A stretch of 64,000 bases of DNA from Anadara kagoshimensis (GCA_021292105.1 CM037860.1:14898698-14962697); one strand, 5' to 3'; counted from the first letter of the stretch, positions 47,091 to 59,576 are shown. Notes: generated by a model from the letters alone, not told the origin. Numbers and translations are program-made.

Positions 47091-48045
47091 TAAACCAATG
47101 ATAAAATGCAAATACATAGAGAAGGGACTAACTACTTTAAACAATATTTTCCAGTACATGACCACTGCTCCTTAACATGCACAATCTAGACATATAAAAC
47201 CTACTGTACAATACAATAGATAAGACCAGACTTATCCCTCAGATTAAAAAGATCAGCATTTCGACATCAAGCATAACACCTTTGCATCAAGTGACAACAT
47301 CACTTTGGCAGCTGCACTATGCACATAACAAAAAAGCAATAAAAATTACATCACATCTTAAGATGAAATGTATTAGGTAATATTAATGCAGCACATCTTT
47401 TTCGCATAAATCTTGAGAATTAACAATACAAAATTTCAGATACAAGTTGCAGAATTCAGGTTCCCACCCAGTATGTGAGCATATTGCAAGAGTCTGTAAT
47501 TACAACAATACACAGAAGAGATAACATAATTACAATACACACATAAAAATAACACCAGAATTAGGCATTAATTACAGGACATCATGACAAAACCTATACA
47601 TCTAACCAGAAATGCATTTTAAGAATGACTCATCATCACTTAACTTCTAGTTTTTATTCCTAAACAATGGGAATACATCAAGATCTGTGAAATGACTGGT
47701 GCCTACTGCTGGGACAGAACAAAGGAATGACACATGACATCAGGGAGAAAAAACAATAAAAATCTGATCACTTGTAATAAAAAATCCTGCAGTTAAATCC
47801 CAAAGAAATAATAACTTAATTAACATTCATTTATTTTTTCCCATATTATTAGTGTTGAAACGATTATGAGTTATCAACTAAATTTTAAAAAACTCTTTTA
47901 AAGCATAACAATTTCTATCATTGATTTACAACATATCCACTGATTTCAGCTGATGTCTCCCTGGATATATTTGACATACCATTAGTTCAATGTTCCTTTT
48001 CACTCTTAATTTTGATTACACACATGGCAGGTGTAGCAATCTAAA
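47091..48045. other. Noncoding sequence, nothing recognised
   Basis: AT-rich with no supported feature. Confidence 0.4.
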
Positions 48046-48047
48046 CA

Positions 48048-48170
48048 GGAGGCGCTTATCCATCCAGAGCACCCAGCCTCACTTCCCTGGTGGAAATTCA
48101 CATATTTGACCTTATTTGTCAGTTTAAAAGTTATTACTTTGCTTAGAAATTGTGATTTGGAATTGGATAA
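48048..48170 (+). repeat. Dispersed repeat, second copy of the 17145-17265 type
   Basis: 'ccatccagagcacccagcct', 'cacttccctggtggaaa', 'aaaagttattactttgc' and 'aaattgtgatttgg' match the other copy in order. Confidence 0.6.
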
Positions 48171-48644
48171 GTGTTTAATTTTGACTAATTATCAAAAATA
48201 AGGTGCAGTAGAAGAAAATAGATAACAACACAAAGAAACTACAGGAAGTATAATTACAAAAAACGGTGTCTGTATTCAATCCAGCACTTGTAATTCCTAA
48301 TATGTATCGTCCACTTGTATAATTATTCAAATGTTACATTTATGCATCAGCAAAACATTTCCAGAATCAGTCCTTAATGACTCTTATAGATATCAGGATT
48401 ATTTAAATCACTTCCTGACTACAGGTAAATCATAATGAAAATACTCTTGTATTTTGAATATAAATTACACACATTAATATTTATCATGTATTTTTAATGT
48501 TTTATATCAATTTCCTTGTTTTTTTGTCACACTGAATGATAACCTATCTCCTCCAACTTGCCTCCATGTCATGTTGTAGATCAATAACTCTATACATTAA
48601 AAATTAGATGGCTCTCATCGAAAACGGAGGGTACTACCAAAAAT

Positions 48645-49015
48645 TGCACCACTTTGTGGTTTGACTGATTTATTGATTGATTAAATTGGATTTTACATCT
48701 TTATGAAGAATATTTCACTTATATCAAGATGTCACCAGCCATAGGTAAAGTGGCAGAAATTTTCACCTGTGCAGTGCGCTTAGGGCAGTGTGACAGGGGG
48801 GATCTTTACTGTGCCATGCCTGACGTGACACAGGGTATCAGTTTTTTAGGCCTCTTCCAAAGGAGCCTGTGACTTTAATTTCTAAATGCCAAGTGCTTGG
48901 GACAAGAACAATAATTATTTATGTTCAAGTCTTGGTCAGACCCAGTTGGGATTCAAACCTAAGACCTCAAACATATAGAACAAGCACTCTACCAAACTGA
49001 GCTACTATAGTGGTA
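48645..49015 (-). mobile_element. SINE B copy (minus)
   Basis: Reverse order: head near 49010 ('atagtagctcagtttggtag'), 'aggtttgaatcccaactggg' (B-box-like), 'tctgaccaagacttgaacat', 'caagcacttggcatttagaa', tail 'gacatcttgatataagtgaa'. Near full length. Confidence 0.85.
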
Positions 49016-49712
49016 AACACCATGTGGCAGGGTATTTAAAAAAAGAAAGAAAAAAAAACTAGAAAAAAACTACATGTACATTATTTAACTATTATTACCA
49101 ATAGTATAGACATAAAGATAGATTGTTAAATAGAAGTGATCATTCAATTATTAATTATGTTTAATGCTCTTTTTATATTTTCAATTAAATAAGAAATGTA
49201 TATGAGACAATTCAGAGCAATACACAGCATTATCATTAGTACATGACATATGCTCCAATCTCAGGGTAAAAAAAATCATACTGTGTGCTTAATGTATGTG
49301 ACTAAATGCTTAATGTACATAGTAAATTAAGATCAATACAATATCACTAATGTAAAAAATCAATGGAGGAAAATTGATTTAGAAAAAACAGGCAACATAA
49401 TTGATTTAGATAGGTTGTAAAAATGACATAAAAATCAATCATTGAAAAATTAACATTGTACATGTAATGTATTAATCCATTCAACTGGATTAAGATTAAT
49501 CCCATAAATCAGGTTATAAAAACAAGTCAATGATATTTATTGTATCTGTGTTCTGATGTATCAAAAATGGCTATGTTGTTTACCAGCGACAATGTTGAAT
49601 CAACAACAACCTTATTACTGGTATTGTAAATAAAACAGTGCTCCTGAATCACAATACACATTTAAAACACCAATGCAATGGCAATTTTGTTTTAAAAATT
49701 TATTCTAAATAA

Positions 49713-49747
49713 CCCCCCCCCCCCCCCCCAAAAAAAAAAAAAAAAAA
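49713..49747. repeat. Adjacent homopolymers C17 and A18
   Basis: An uninterrupted C run passes directly into an A run. Lengths may be unreliable. Confidence 0.9.
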
Positions 49748-50099
49748 GCTGCCTTCATGCTTAACTATCCATATTTTTTAAAAAAGAAATTTAAATGAGA
49801 TGGGTAATTTTTCTCCAATTTGAATCTGATTTGTCAGAATTCTGGACTTATTGGTAAATAACAATGCAAATACATTTTTATGAAATTAAAGTTTTATTGC
49901 AGATATCAAAATGACTTACCATAAAAAACACAAATGTTTTTCCATATAAATTTACAGGATTTTCATGTTGAGTTCATTTGCCAAAAGCTATTACTAGTAT
50001 ATGGAATACTTTGCAGATTGTTTAACATAACCCATCCACCCTCCAAGAATGAGACAATACATAACATTAATACCATAGTACAATTCATAACTAGAAAAA

Positions 50100-50335
50100 C
50101 TGTGAGCCACAAGCTCACATAAAAAAATCCATCGGATCAAATTTTTAAATAGGAGGTGCACATCTACATTATATTACAAAGATTGTGTGAAAGTTTCATG
50201 AAAATCAATTGAAGGGTGTAGGAGGAGTTGCGGATAAGAGATAGGTACCCTAAGGTGTAACGGAAGGACACAGGGACGGACACCCCTATCACTATATACC
50301 CCCCCCCCCCCACTTTTTAAGCAGGGGTATAAAAA
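50100..50335 (+). repeat. Dispersed bivalve-type repeat with C14 tail segment
   Basis: 'tgtgagccacaagctcacat', 'gaaaatcaattgaagggtgt', 'aggaggagttgcggataaga', 'ggacacagggacggacaccc', then 'ctatcactatata', a C14 run and 'agcaggggtataa'. The tail resembles that of the repeat at 888-1350. Confidence 0.6.
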
Positions 50336-50685
50336 AGTGGAACTTTATTTATTGCATTATGATAATTATTCAGTGATCTTGATAAACAGTAATCAAGCAC
50401 TTCACATCAAAACAAGATAGACCAAGTCATTTTCTGATCTAATAATGATCTTTTAAGATTATTTATAAACTGCATCAGCTTTCTAGTTTTATCAGAGTCA
50501 AGGAATACCTGCATTTTATGTTCCATGGAATCATGAAAGTACCATAAAGCACACTGCATTATATGAAGTATTTCAGGAATCATACATTAGAGATAGATTT
50601 CACTGTAAAACCTGTATCCTAACTATTTAGTAATTATAGAGTTATAACAAGAAACATCATTAAAATTATGCAGTTGCTCCCGATA

Positions 50686-51108
50686 TACAGTACAGACCTG
50701 TTGAAAGTTTAACACTAAGCTGAGGAAAAGGAGAGAGAACTAAGGTGAAATATGGATAGCAAGTGGCCGAAAAAACTGTCGAGAGATAGATAGCAGCTGC
50801 AGAAAAGCTGTCAAATTATAGCTAAGTAGGAGCCGAGATGTGCTGGTGATTTGGTTCTAATTGACAGATCGCCGGTCATGCCCACAATGTTCTGACAAAA
50901 GCCCGGCATGCTTGAACTACACACAAAAAAAAAGAAAACTTGGCCTGAATTATGTCAGCTAACGATGTCACTGACACTAGTAGGTCAGTTAGTTGCCGTG
51001 ACGCTGCTTTGGTACCGTGATGGCGCCAGTGTCAGAACATAAAAGGCATGGACGGTGATACGTCAATTTGTTAGCTTACTGTTAAACTTTTGACAGGTCT
51101 GTACTGTA
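50686..51108. mobile_element. MITE F copy (423 bp, with extra interior)
   Basis: tacagtacagacctgttgaa at the left is mirrored by 'cttttgacaggtctgtactg' plus 'ta'. About 200 bp longer than the copy at 61516-61729; the extra part holds 'aagcccggcatgcttgaact' and an A9 run. Confidence 0.9.
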
Positions 51109-51294
51109 CAAGGTTACAATTGCTCATGCTGTTAAGAGTGCAGCACAAATGAAAAACATGTTGTTGTGTTAATTGCAATAGATATATATAATTTATGTAG
51201 GAAAAATAAACCAAAAAGTAGCATTAAGGAATGCAGTGAAGTATTGGTTTTTATGCCCCAATCTAGATTTTTGCACTTGTATTGAGGAGATAAA

Positions 51295-51455
51295 TTCTGG
51301 GATGAATGAGGAAACTGGAGTGCCATGAGAAAACCATCAAATTTCGGCATGCAAATTGACAAACTCTTTCTCACTAGGATCTGCCAAAAAGTGGGATTTG
51401 AATATAGGCAATGAGAGAACTGTGATTCAAAATCCAGTGCTTTTAAGTTTAGACA
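51295..51455 (-). mobile_element. SINE A copy (minus), partial
   Basis: Reverse order 'cactggattttgaatcacag', 'attcaaatcccactttttgg', 'cagatcctagtgagaaagag', 'tttgtcaatttgcatgccga', 'ggcactccagtttcctcat'. The head is decayed. Confidence 0.7.
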
Positions 51456-52110
51456 ATTAATTGAGGGCTGGCTGCCAGTAATTTTATCCTCTGTATTTTA
51501 TATTAAAATTTACCAATAAATTAATCTGAATTCTAAAAATAATCAATGAAAACATTATTAATTCATGTACAAGTTAATACATAAAATTTAATAAATTGAA
51601 AACTGATACTTGCATTACTCAGACCAATCGCATGGTTTTGCAAACTGGCCTATGTCTAATGCTAAAGAGTGCATTTCTGTAGTGCAGTTAGGAAAAACCC
51701 AATTATAAGCTGATATATACCCAGTAAGATATGAAATTTTAATGAATGCTGTATACTATTTCCTTATATTAATCATCATAAAAATACATTACACATTTAT
51801 GACAATGTATTGATAAACTCATTACTGATGCAAAAATAATTACTCCTGCATCAATGTTACTTCTCATAATGGGACCATCGTTTTATTCCCCAAACTATTT
51901 TCAGAAGAATTATTTTCAGAATTATTATAATATTGGTTATAATACATGTGCATATGTACTGGTAATGGTAAGAGATACATTATTAAATGAAAACAAGAAC
52001 CAAATTATTAATTTGTAACAAAATTCAATAAACTCATTATTGAGCATAGTAAATTACAGTACGCTAAAGATTGTGGTATGACTAGAAAAACTTAACAAGT
52101 TTTAGAAAGT

Positions 52111-52624
52111 CAGGGCTCAAAGTGACTTTTTGATTCTAGGAGCCAGCCTGGCTTTATATGAAAATATTAGGCGCCAATTAAAACTTTTAGGCACCAATTG
52201 AGACTTTTAGCAGTTTTGGCACTCGCAATAAAATTAATGTGATTTTATCCTAAAAATAATCTAAAAACACATTGTACACTGTATAATATAAAACATTTAT
52301 TATCAACCAATCATCAGGCAATGGATATATGGCCTGCTTTTTGGGAGCATCACACGTACTTGCCTAGAAAAAGCTACAGCCACTTCCCAGCCATGATAAC
52401 TGTTCTATTCGGCACACTTTTGATGTTTCGTATATATACACATAGAAAGATTCCCTTTATAAGTCACAAAGCCGGCCAAGGAGTGCCGGAAACACTTTGT
52501 CATGTAAAACACAAATACAAAAACGGAATCTGTCATGTTCGAGAAATTTGAATCCCCAAAAAGCAGTCGCCAAATTGGCGACTTATGAGTAAAATTTGGT
52601 CGCAAATGGCAACTTTGAGCCCTG
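52111..52624. mobile_element. TIR element with 5-bp target duplication
   Basis: cagggctcaaagt at the left is mirrored by actttgagccctg-type sequence (caactttgagccctg) at the right, flanked by aaagt on both sides (52106-52110, 52625-52629). Next to the right end, 'gtcgccaaattggcgact' is a small hairpin. A minus-strand frame (52605 to 52405) looks protein-like (HSLAGFVTYKGNLSMCIYTK) but I could not identify it. Confidence 0.75.
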
Positions 52625-53187
52625 AAAGTTCAAAATTTGTCAAACATTCTCAAATAAATGGTTAAAAGACAAATGCTACAGCAGTTTGTATGACATAACA
52701 TTAAATCAATACTTGGCTTATCCATGATAGAGTTTCTTGTCATGGTTAGAAATGACTATTTTATGCTAAATTTAAAAGCAATTCATTTATAATGTATGGG
52801 GCAAGATATACATTTATATCAAAAGCTAAAATTGTCAAAAATGGACCTGGTTCAAAGTGCAAAGCAAGAGGCAGAACAAGGATGATCTGTAATTTACACC
52901 CATGAAGTTCCAAAGTATCTGATAAGCCATTTTGCAGAAATGCTCTAAAGAAGATGGAAAAGAAGCAGAGTTAATGCAATATGTTCCCAATTCACTTCAG
53001 GATCATAATTAGGACTTGAGAAGGATGTGGTCTGAAGGTTGGTAGGCACTATTATTCTACTGATGGAGATCAAATACAGGCAAACAATTCTAAAATATTC
53101 TTCCATGATACTTGAACCCACTACGTAATTAACCAAAATAATTCATCAATTTTATTGCATGTATCTCTTAATTATCTAGTCTAACAT

Positions 53188-53189
<2 letters not shown>

Positions 53190-53237
<48 letters not shown>
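53190..53237. repeat. (CA)n microsatellite, about 23 units
   Basis: Uninterrupted acacac run. Confidence 0.98.
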
Positions 53238-53241
<4 letters not shown>

Positions 53242-53734
53242 AAAAATGTGTGAACTTTGACTTTTTATAATTATCTATATGTAACTCTGACCCTTGATAA
53301 GTTTAATTTTACTACCTGTATTTTGTGAGTTAATGAAGAAGCAGACAATTTTATCCCTGTTATCTGGTTTGGACTAATAAAGATGTTGATAATAGGCACT
53401 ACCAGTATCTCTTACCAACAATTGTCTGACAAGACCTCATTTTATCTCCATTACTAAAAACAATGCATCTGAATAACTTAATCCTTAGTGAATCTAAAGT
53501 CTATAGACTAAATGCCTTCAAACAGCAAATAAAGAACAAATCTTGTAACTAGTTCAACCTGAAAAATGACTAATATGTTTTATACTTATAAATTATTTAA
53601 CTAGTCTGGTCTGGGGAAAAAAATCTGACTTGGTGGCAAAAAAATCGTAGTTCAAGCTACAAGTGCAACTGCTACATATATTGTTAAATTAGAGTGGGGT
53701 GGATTAATGGTATTTGAACACCCAATCAAAATAC

Positions 53735-54042
53735 CTTTTTAGCTATTTGTGACAAGAACTGCTTTATTAATCTCTATTGATTAATAAATTTGTGTAAGCA
53801 TGTGAAGTGTGAGTGTGTTTTATGGTCTGCCTTGTACCAGTGCACACTCAGGTCGACTTTAAGATGCTAGCTCACTGAGTCAGTATGCCACAGACAAGCC
53901 TACCACTCCCCCAGTCACATTATACTGAAACCAGTAAAACAATAAAGGCCCTTGGCAAAGAAAATTCACATGTGGTCTGAGCGGTGAGAGACCCTGGATT
54001 TGTAGACCAACGCCTTATACATTAGGCCACCGCGACTTCTTT
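53735..54042 (-). mobile_element. SINE C copy (minus), near full length
   Basis: Reverse order: head near 54035 (gtcgcggtggcctaatgtat, aaggcg), 'tctctcaccgctcagaccac', 'ttactggtttcagtataatg', 'tgactgggggagtggtaggc', 'ctgactcagtgagctagcat', 'gtcgacctgagtgtgcactg', and 'agttcttgtcacaaatagct' at the low end. Confidence 0.88.
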
Positions 54043-54059
54043 TTTTTTATAACAAGTTG

Positions 54060-54145
54060 ATCAGATCTGATTTGGTGGAGAAAACTGAAATGCTCAAAAG
54101 GAAACCATGAACCTTTGGCAAGAGAACCAACCAACAAATAGTCTT
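54060..54145 (-). mobile_element. SINE A fragment (minus) abutting SINE C
   Basis: 'gatttggtggagaaaactga' and 'gaaaccatgaacctttggca' match the mid-body of SINE A in reverse. Short and decayed. Confidence 0.4.
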
Positions 54146-54238
54146 GTAATAAACTGAAACATTGCTTGTGTGAAAGTGTTAAGCTACCATTACAGCAAGA
54201 CCTTTTAGCATAATATTGGTTAAGAAATCTAAACCAAC

Positions 54239-54480
54239 AAAGTAATAATTTCAAATTTCAGACATTTTCTGATCTAAAATGGTAAAGCAAAGTAATAAAT
54301 TCAAATTTCAGACATTGTCTGACCTAAAATGGTAAAGCAAAGTAATAAATTCAAATTTCAGACATTGTCTGACCTAAAATGGTAAAGCAAAGTAATAAAT
54401 TCAAATTTCAGACATTTTCTGACCTAAAATGGTAAGGCAAAGTAATAAATTCAAATTGCAGGCATTTTCTGACCTTAAAT
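54239..54480. repeat. 50-bp tandem array, five units
   Basis: The agtaataaat site recurs every 50 bp at 54241, 54291, 54341, 54391 and 54441, with 'tcaaatttcagacattgtct' and 'gacctaaaatggtaaagcaa'. Units are nearly identical, so the array is recent. Confidence 0.97.
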
Positions 54481-54849
54481 GAATGATAAGTTCCAACATT
54501 ATTATTATCTACATCTTAATGCATGAATAGTCAATGTTTGATTACCAAAGATAATAAATTTATCTTACATCATACACCCAAATGGTATGGAAATGCCAGG
54601 ATATACCAGTTGTTATTGAATAATAAGCTGAAAGTATTAAACAGACAGAAAAATATATATATGATGCAAAAATGTTAAAAATCGATACTGGAGAACAATA
54701 ATGTGATGTCACCAGGGAGATGTCATGGAGATAAATATTCCCCTTTAATTGTTTCATTGCAATTATGTTAAACCTCTCTATATTTATGCTTTAGCCATTA
54801 AAACCATGAAATGCATGACACCACAACAAATGTTTATTCTTGTCTAAAC

Positions 54850-55115
54850 CCTGATGCTATAGGAAGAAGAGTGTAGTAAAGGTGTTCTATCCTCCAGTCA
54901 AGATTTTTTTCCCACTTATATTGAGGGTGGTTAGGTCTGGGATGATAGAAGAAACCTGAGTGTCAGGAGAAAGCCAATGACCTTTGGCAATTAATTTCTA
55001 ACAAACTTTTTCACATAAGGATCTGAAGGAAGAAAGATTCAAATCCAGGTGGTGATAAGCACTGTGATCCCTAAACACACTCTTTAAACCAATCAGCCAC
55101 AGATGCCCCTTGCAG
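54850..55115 (-). mobile_element. SINE A copy (minus), full length
   Basis: Reverse order: head near 55110 (gcatctgtggctgattggtt), 'tttagggatcacagtgctta', 'ctggatttgaatctttcttc', 'agatccttatgtgaaaaagt', 'gccaaaggtcattggctttc', 'gacactcaggtttcttctat', tail 'gaggatagaacacctttact'. Confidence 0.8.
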
Positions 55116-55119
55116 GAGG

Positions 55120-56328
55120 AGGTTGACACTTTAACTGATTGATTGATTGAAACTTAGAAAAATGTTTGAAACTGACGTTAAGGTATTGGGCAAGTATAAC
55201 ATTAATTGGGGTTTTTAAATAATGTCAAATGAGAATATATCTAAAATGCATAATGGACATAGTTACAGATCAATACATTCTTCCATCCAATATCACTGTC
55301 AGACTACCATCCAACCCAATGTCATTATAAGGTTCTAAAAAATTTTCATTAACATCTGCAAAATTTCAATAGTTCAATGAACTTCGGGATGTTGACGTTT
55401 CATTGTACAATTTGCTGGCTTCTTGATATTTTAAAATTACAAGCATGTGGTGGACAACAATTAAAACTTATGTATGAAAAAGCACTCAAATAAGACAGGG
55501 AAGCACCAAAATGATGAATAAGTTTGCGAAAGACCAAAATGAAGGCTAAGTAGTTGAAAGACCAAAACTAAGGCTCATTTTGTGAAAAACAAAGTCAAAG
55601 ACCTATAATATTTCTCAGTATTTCAGTCAAGTTAACAAGTGTTCAAACAGTAACTGCTACAGTTTTGCATAAATTCAGCCACATTCTGAATACAGAGTCA
55701 AAGCATTGAACTGCTTTTATTTCTTTGAGTACTTTTCATAACAAAGACAAAGATAAGATGTCACCAACAGAAAGGAAAGGATAGATCCATCAACAAAATG
55801 ACTCGGTAACCATGGAAATGGTCAGTGTATTAAACTACTTACTGTACCTATATAAAGACATTTTAAATTAATATCCTTCTGTCTGTCTCTCTGAATAAGT
55901 CTTTCTTTGAAAGCAATCAAGGATTAGAACAACTGGGACATATATACACATATATCTTTCCGTTACCATGGAAATTAAGTATTATTTATGTCTTTAATGA
56001 GATCAATATCCAATATTGATATCCAGAAATCACACATCATCAAGCATACAACTCATAATAGTATTATAACAAAAATCATTACTGTCTGGATAAAGCAATA
56101 TGAGATAAACAAATTTGACACCATCTAGAAAAACTCCAAGGTATCACTATGGAAACATTTGTACAATTTCAATTTAAAAATTTTTTCATGAGAACTAAGA
56201 AAAACACTAAAAAAAATTCATGGAACTATTTGCTCACCTGACAACATGTTCAATATTTTTTGCAGTACTTTAATAGAAGTTTTCATAGATGAAAGGCGCT
56301 TATTAAATGCAAAATAATCTAATTGACC
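55120..56328. other. Noncoding sequence, nothing recognised
   Basis: AT-rich, including a small pair 'agaccaaaatgaaggctaag' / 'agaccaaaactaaggctcat' near 55530. No gene or mobile element supported. Confidence 0.4.
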
Positions 56329-57204
56329 TTAGCACAGTGTATGAACGGAACTGTACGCAAAAAGGTAGCTACTGTTCGTCGAAGCGAGAAGAAGGTGTAT
56401 CGGGAGACACGAGGTTGTTGATTATCTATCTTTCTAGCTCAATTTTAATGAATTTAGTTTATCCCTTTTATTTAATCCATCTTCACTATATAAAGCTTTA
56501 GTGGTAGCCATATGCTCTCAGAAAAGTATCAACTTATATAATAAATATGATGATGAACATCATCAAATGTCGAGCCGTGGGCTTCTCACTTCTAGTTAAA
56601 TGATGTAAAATACGTATTATTTCACATTGTATGTTCCATTATCAGTAACTATATGTAGAAAAATATTATTAGATTCCCTAACGCATGTACAGAATGTTAC
56701 AAAACTCGTATTTACACTGAAAAAAGCAAGTTTTCCTTCCGTGGTCGACAGTTAGAACTGTACCGGTAGTTTTCAACATCTGTATTGTTTCTTTACTGGT
56801 AGCTACTTTTCTCTTCCACGCCATCCATGCGAGTTAGATGGAATTTTCAGTTTGATACTAGAAATTTTTGTAATTCAATTATAAATTATAAATCATGCTT
56901 TTCTATTGAAGCAAAATATGCTATGGACAATATTAAAGACCAATAGCCCCTTAATTTTAGTACATTTTGCAATTGCATTAAAATATATCGTATACTGTAG
57001 CGTGTTTTTTGGCAATTTATTACTCAAATTTCCATATTGCAGGAACTGAGGGGGTGATAGCTATAATATAGAAATATTATTAAACGTAAGCTACTATTCG
57101 CGACAAGAACAAGATTATTACCCTCTGAGAATTAATCTATATGCGTGAGATTTGCTAGTGCGTTTACTATCAGTCATTAGCAAGGAATTTAGCTGTATGG
57201 TCAT

Positions 57205-58205
57205 TGCAAGGATTTAGACAGGAGTGGACAAGAGACTCAAGAAGGAATATGCAGGATTTAGATCAGGGAGAGTAACAACAGAGCATCCTGAGAAAAATAC
57301 TGGAACAAGCAAATGAATTCAGATCTCCAATATACACATACTTTGTGGACTTTGAAAAGGCATTCGACTCAGAGGAAGACCCTTTGGACGATAACGAAGA
57401 ACTATGGGTTTCCAACTAAAATCACTAATGCTATAAGAGGGATGTATAAATGATTCGAATGTGCTGTCATTGAAGAAAATGAAACGTCAGAGTGGTTCGC
57501 AATTAAAAGTGGTGTAAAACAGGGATGTGTATTGTCAGGGTTTCTTTCTAATTGGATGATAAAGAAAACAACAAATGGAGTGAGAAGAGAAATAAGAAGT
57601 GACTTTACAACATTATTGTTAGGTCTTGGGTTTGCTGAAGATATAGCACTTTTATCCTCTAAATTCTAAGACCTGAATGATAAGACTAGAAAAAAAGAGG
57701 CATCAAGGATATGGCTTAAATTAAATTCAAAGAAATAAACTTAGAAGGATTTGGAACACCAAAAACATTGGAAAAAATACAAAGATGCACATATTTAAGA
57801 CCTTAGTAGGACCAGTAACGTGGAAAAGAACGAAGAAAGATGAACACCTCTTACAAACAGCTTCCAAACATATTGCCTCAGAAGGATACTAAGAATAAGA
57901 TGGCAACAGAAAATACTTAATGAAAAAAATATTGAAAACAGCTTAACAACATAAGCTATGAGATCAGGAGAAGAAAGTGGAACTGATTCGGACACATACT
58001 AAGGAAAGAGGGAACAAATGACTGCAAGACAACACAAGGGGCAGCCAGACGGAAAAAAGGAAGACCTAAGTCCACATGGAGGAGAACAACGGAAAAGGAA
58101 AGAACAGCTGCTGGATGGAGTAGATGGCCAAAGCAACAACGAAGGACAGACAAAAATGGAAGGATAGCGTTGAGGCCTTATGCACCTTCTGGCGCAGAGA
58201 ACATT
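57205..58205 (+). pseudogene. Decayed LINE reverse transcriptase and ORF2 C-terminus (plus)
   Basis: Read across several frameshifts and stops, the strand gives KRLKKEYAGFRSGRVTTE, then RT motif A (YFVDFEKAFDS, 57339-57371), motif B (SGVKQGCVLSGF, from 57508) and motif C as FAEDIALL (57631-57654). The usual catalytic pair in this motif is ADD, so the first Asp has become Glu. The C-terminal part (from about 57980) has GRPKSTWRRTTEKERTAAG and SVEALCTFWRREH. It is a broken copy of a non-LTR retrotransposon. Confidence 0.85.
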
Positions 58206-58207
58206 AA

Positions 58208-58266
58208 GTTAAGTTTATGGTTTTCGATGTACTAGCGCACACTCAGGGCGACTTTAAGGTGCGAGT
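58208..58266 (-). mobile_element. SINE C internal fragment (minus)
   Basis: 'ttatggttttcgatgtacta', 'gcgcacactcagggcgactt', 'taaggtgcgag' match the SINE C body in reverse. It abuts the LINE 3' end. Confidence 0.65.
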
Positions 58267-58409
58267 AGTTTTAAACTCAAGTTCAAGCTCAATGTCGTAA
58301 AAGATAAAAATGTATGAAGACTATTTGCAGTAACAACAATGGTAAGAAACCAAGTATTTTATTTTACGACAATCTTTTTTGGCCAAAGCAATATCACAAG
58401 TTTAAGAGG

Positions 58410-58755
58410 AGTTAAGTTGAGTAAATGTGTTCTACGTCCCAGTCACGAATATTTCACTTATATCAAGAAATCGCTAGCTATAGGTAAAGGTGCATAAATT
58501 TTGTCTGTGCGTTGCACTGATGGCAATTTACAACAGGGTTCTTTATCGCGCCAAGCCTACCATGACACGGAACCTCGTTTATTTTAAGTTCCCATCCCAA
58601 AAAACCGTGACTTTCATTTCGTAATGCCGAGTGCTTGGCGAAAAAACAGTCACTTCCCACTTCCAAGTTTTGGGTCAGACTTGGTCGGGGTTCGAAGCAA
58701 CGGCCTCCCATTTACGGAGCGAGCACTCTACCAACTAAGCTACCACAGGGGTTAT
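58410..58755 (-). mobile_element. SINE B copy (minus), best preserved
   Basis: Reverse order: 'ggtagcttagttggtagagt' (A-box-like), 'gcttcgaaccccgaccaagt' (B-box-like), 'ctgacccaaaacttggaagt', 'gccaagcactcggcattacg', 'gacatagaacacatttactc'-like tail. Target duplication gtttaagagg / gtttaaaagg at 58400-58409 and 58756-58765. Confidence 0.9.
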
Positions 58756-59576
58756 GTTTAAAAGGAAGTGGTGGCTGTATTACCATAATACTTATACAAT
58801 TAATTAGATAAAATCATATGGTAGCATAATAAGCATAAAAGTACTAAAAATCTCTGACTGGAAAAAGAGAAATTTCCCCAGTATCCCAGAGATACTGAAG
58901 TTAAAGTATCACAATAAAAACTACCGGTACAGTTTTTCTGTTACTAGAAACTCACTACCGGTACAGACAAAATATAAACTACCGGTACAGTAACATTTTG
59001 TCAGTCATGTCGTTTGAATCAATATTTTGAATGTTTCTGTGCCAAAGTAGATTTTGTAACTATATAGACTAATTGAAAAAAAGGTTTGTTTTCATCATGT
59101 ATTTTAAAATTCTCGGATATTTTCGACTGAATAAGCATAAATCTATATTTTAGATAGGTCCAGCGTTGCTCAAATACGTGTTCATGACTGTTCTTAATGG
59201 AATATTTAATTTATTTTGAGATTCTAAAACATACAAATACGCCCAAGAAGAAGATAGAGAACAACTGCTTATTTACCGTATTTGATTTCGAGTTGCTATT
59301 TGCGCAACAAGAAAATAAGAAACAATTTACTCGTTGACCTCATTGTCTCTCGCTTCGCCGAACAGTAGCTACCTTTTTGCGTACAGTTCCGTTCATACAC
59401 TGTGCTTAGGATGTAATCCATAAAGAATCTAAGCTATATATATTGTCTGTTCATTGTATGTTATAGGGTCACATTTAGTTTGCCCATTTAGGGCCCATTT
59501 ACCAAGGTTACTTCTACTCCTAGAATGCTACATCAAACATACCTGAGGTATGTGTATTGTATGCACACTAGAAACA

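Larger units (their letters stand above)
56332..59405. mobile_element. 3.07-kb element with 57-bp TIRs
   Basis: The TIR at 56332-56388 (gcacagtgtatgaacggaac, tgtacgcaaaaaggtagcta, ctgttcgtcgaagcgag) is mirrored at 59349-59405 with one mismatch. It is flanked by tta on both sides (56329-56331 and 59406-59408). A TTA target duplication fits the PIF/Harbinger superfamily, but no transposase was recognised. The interior has been filled by a dead LINE, a SINE C piece and a SINE B. Confidence 0.85.
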
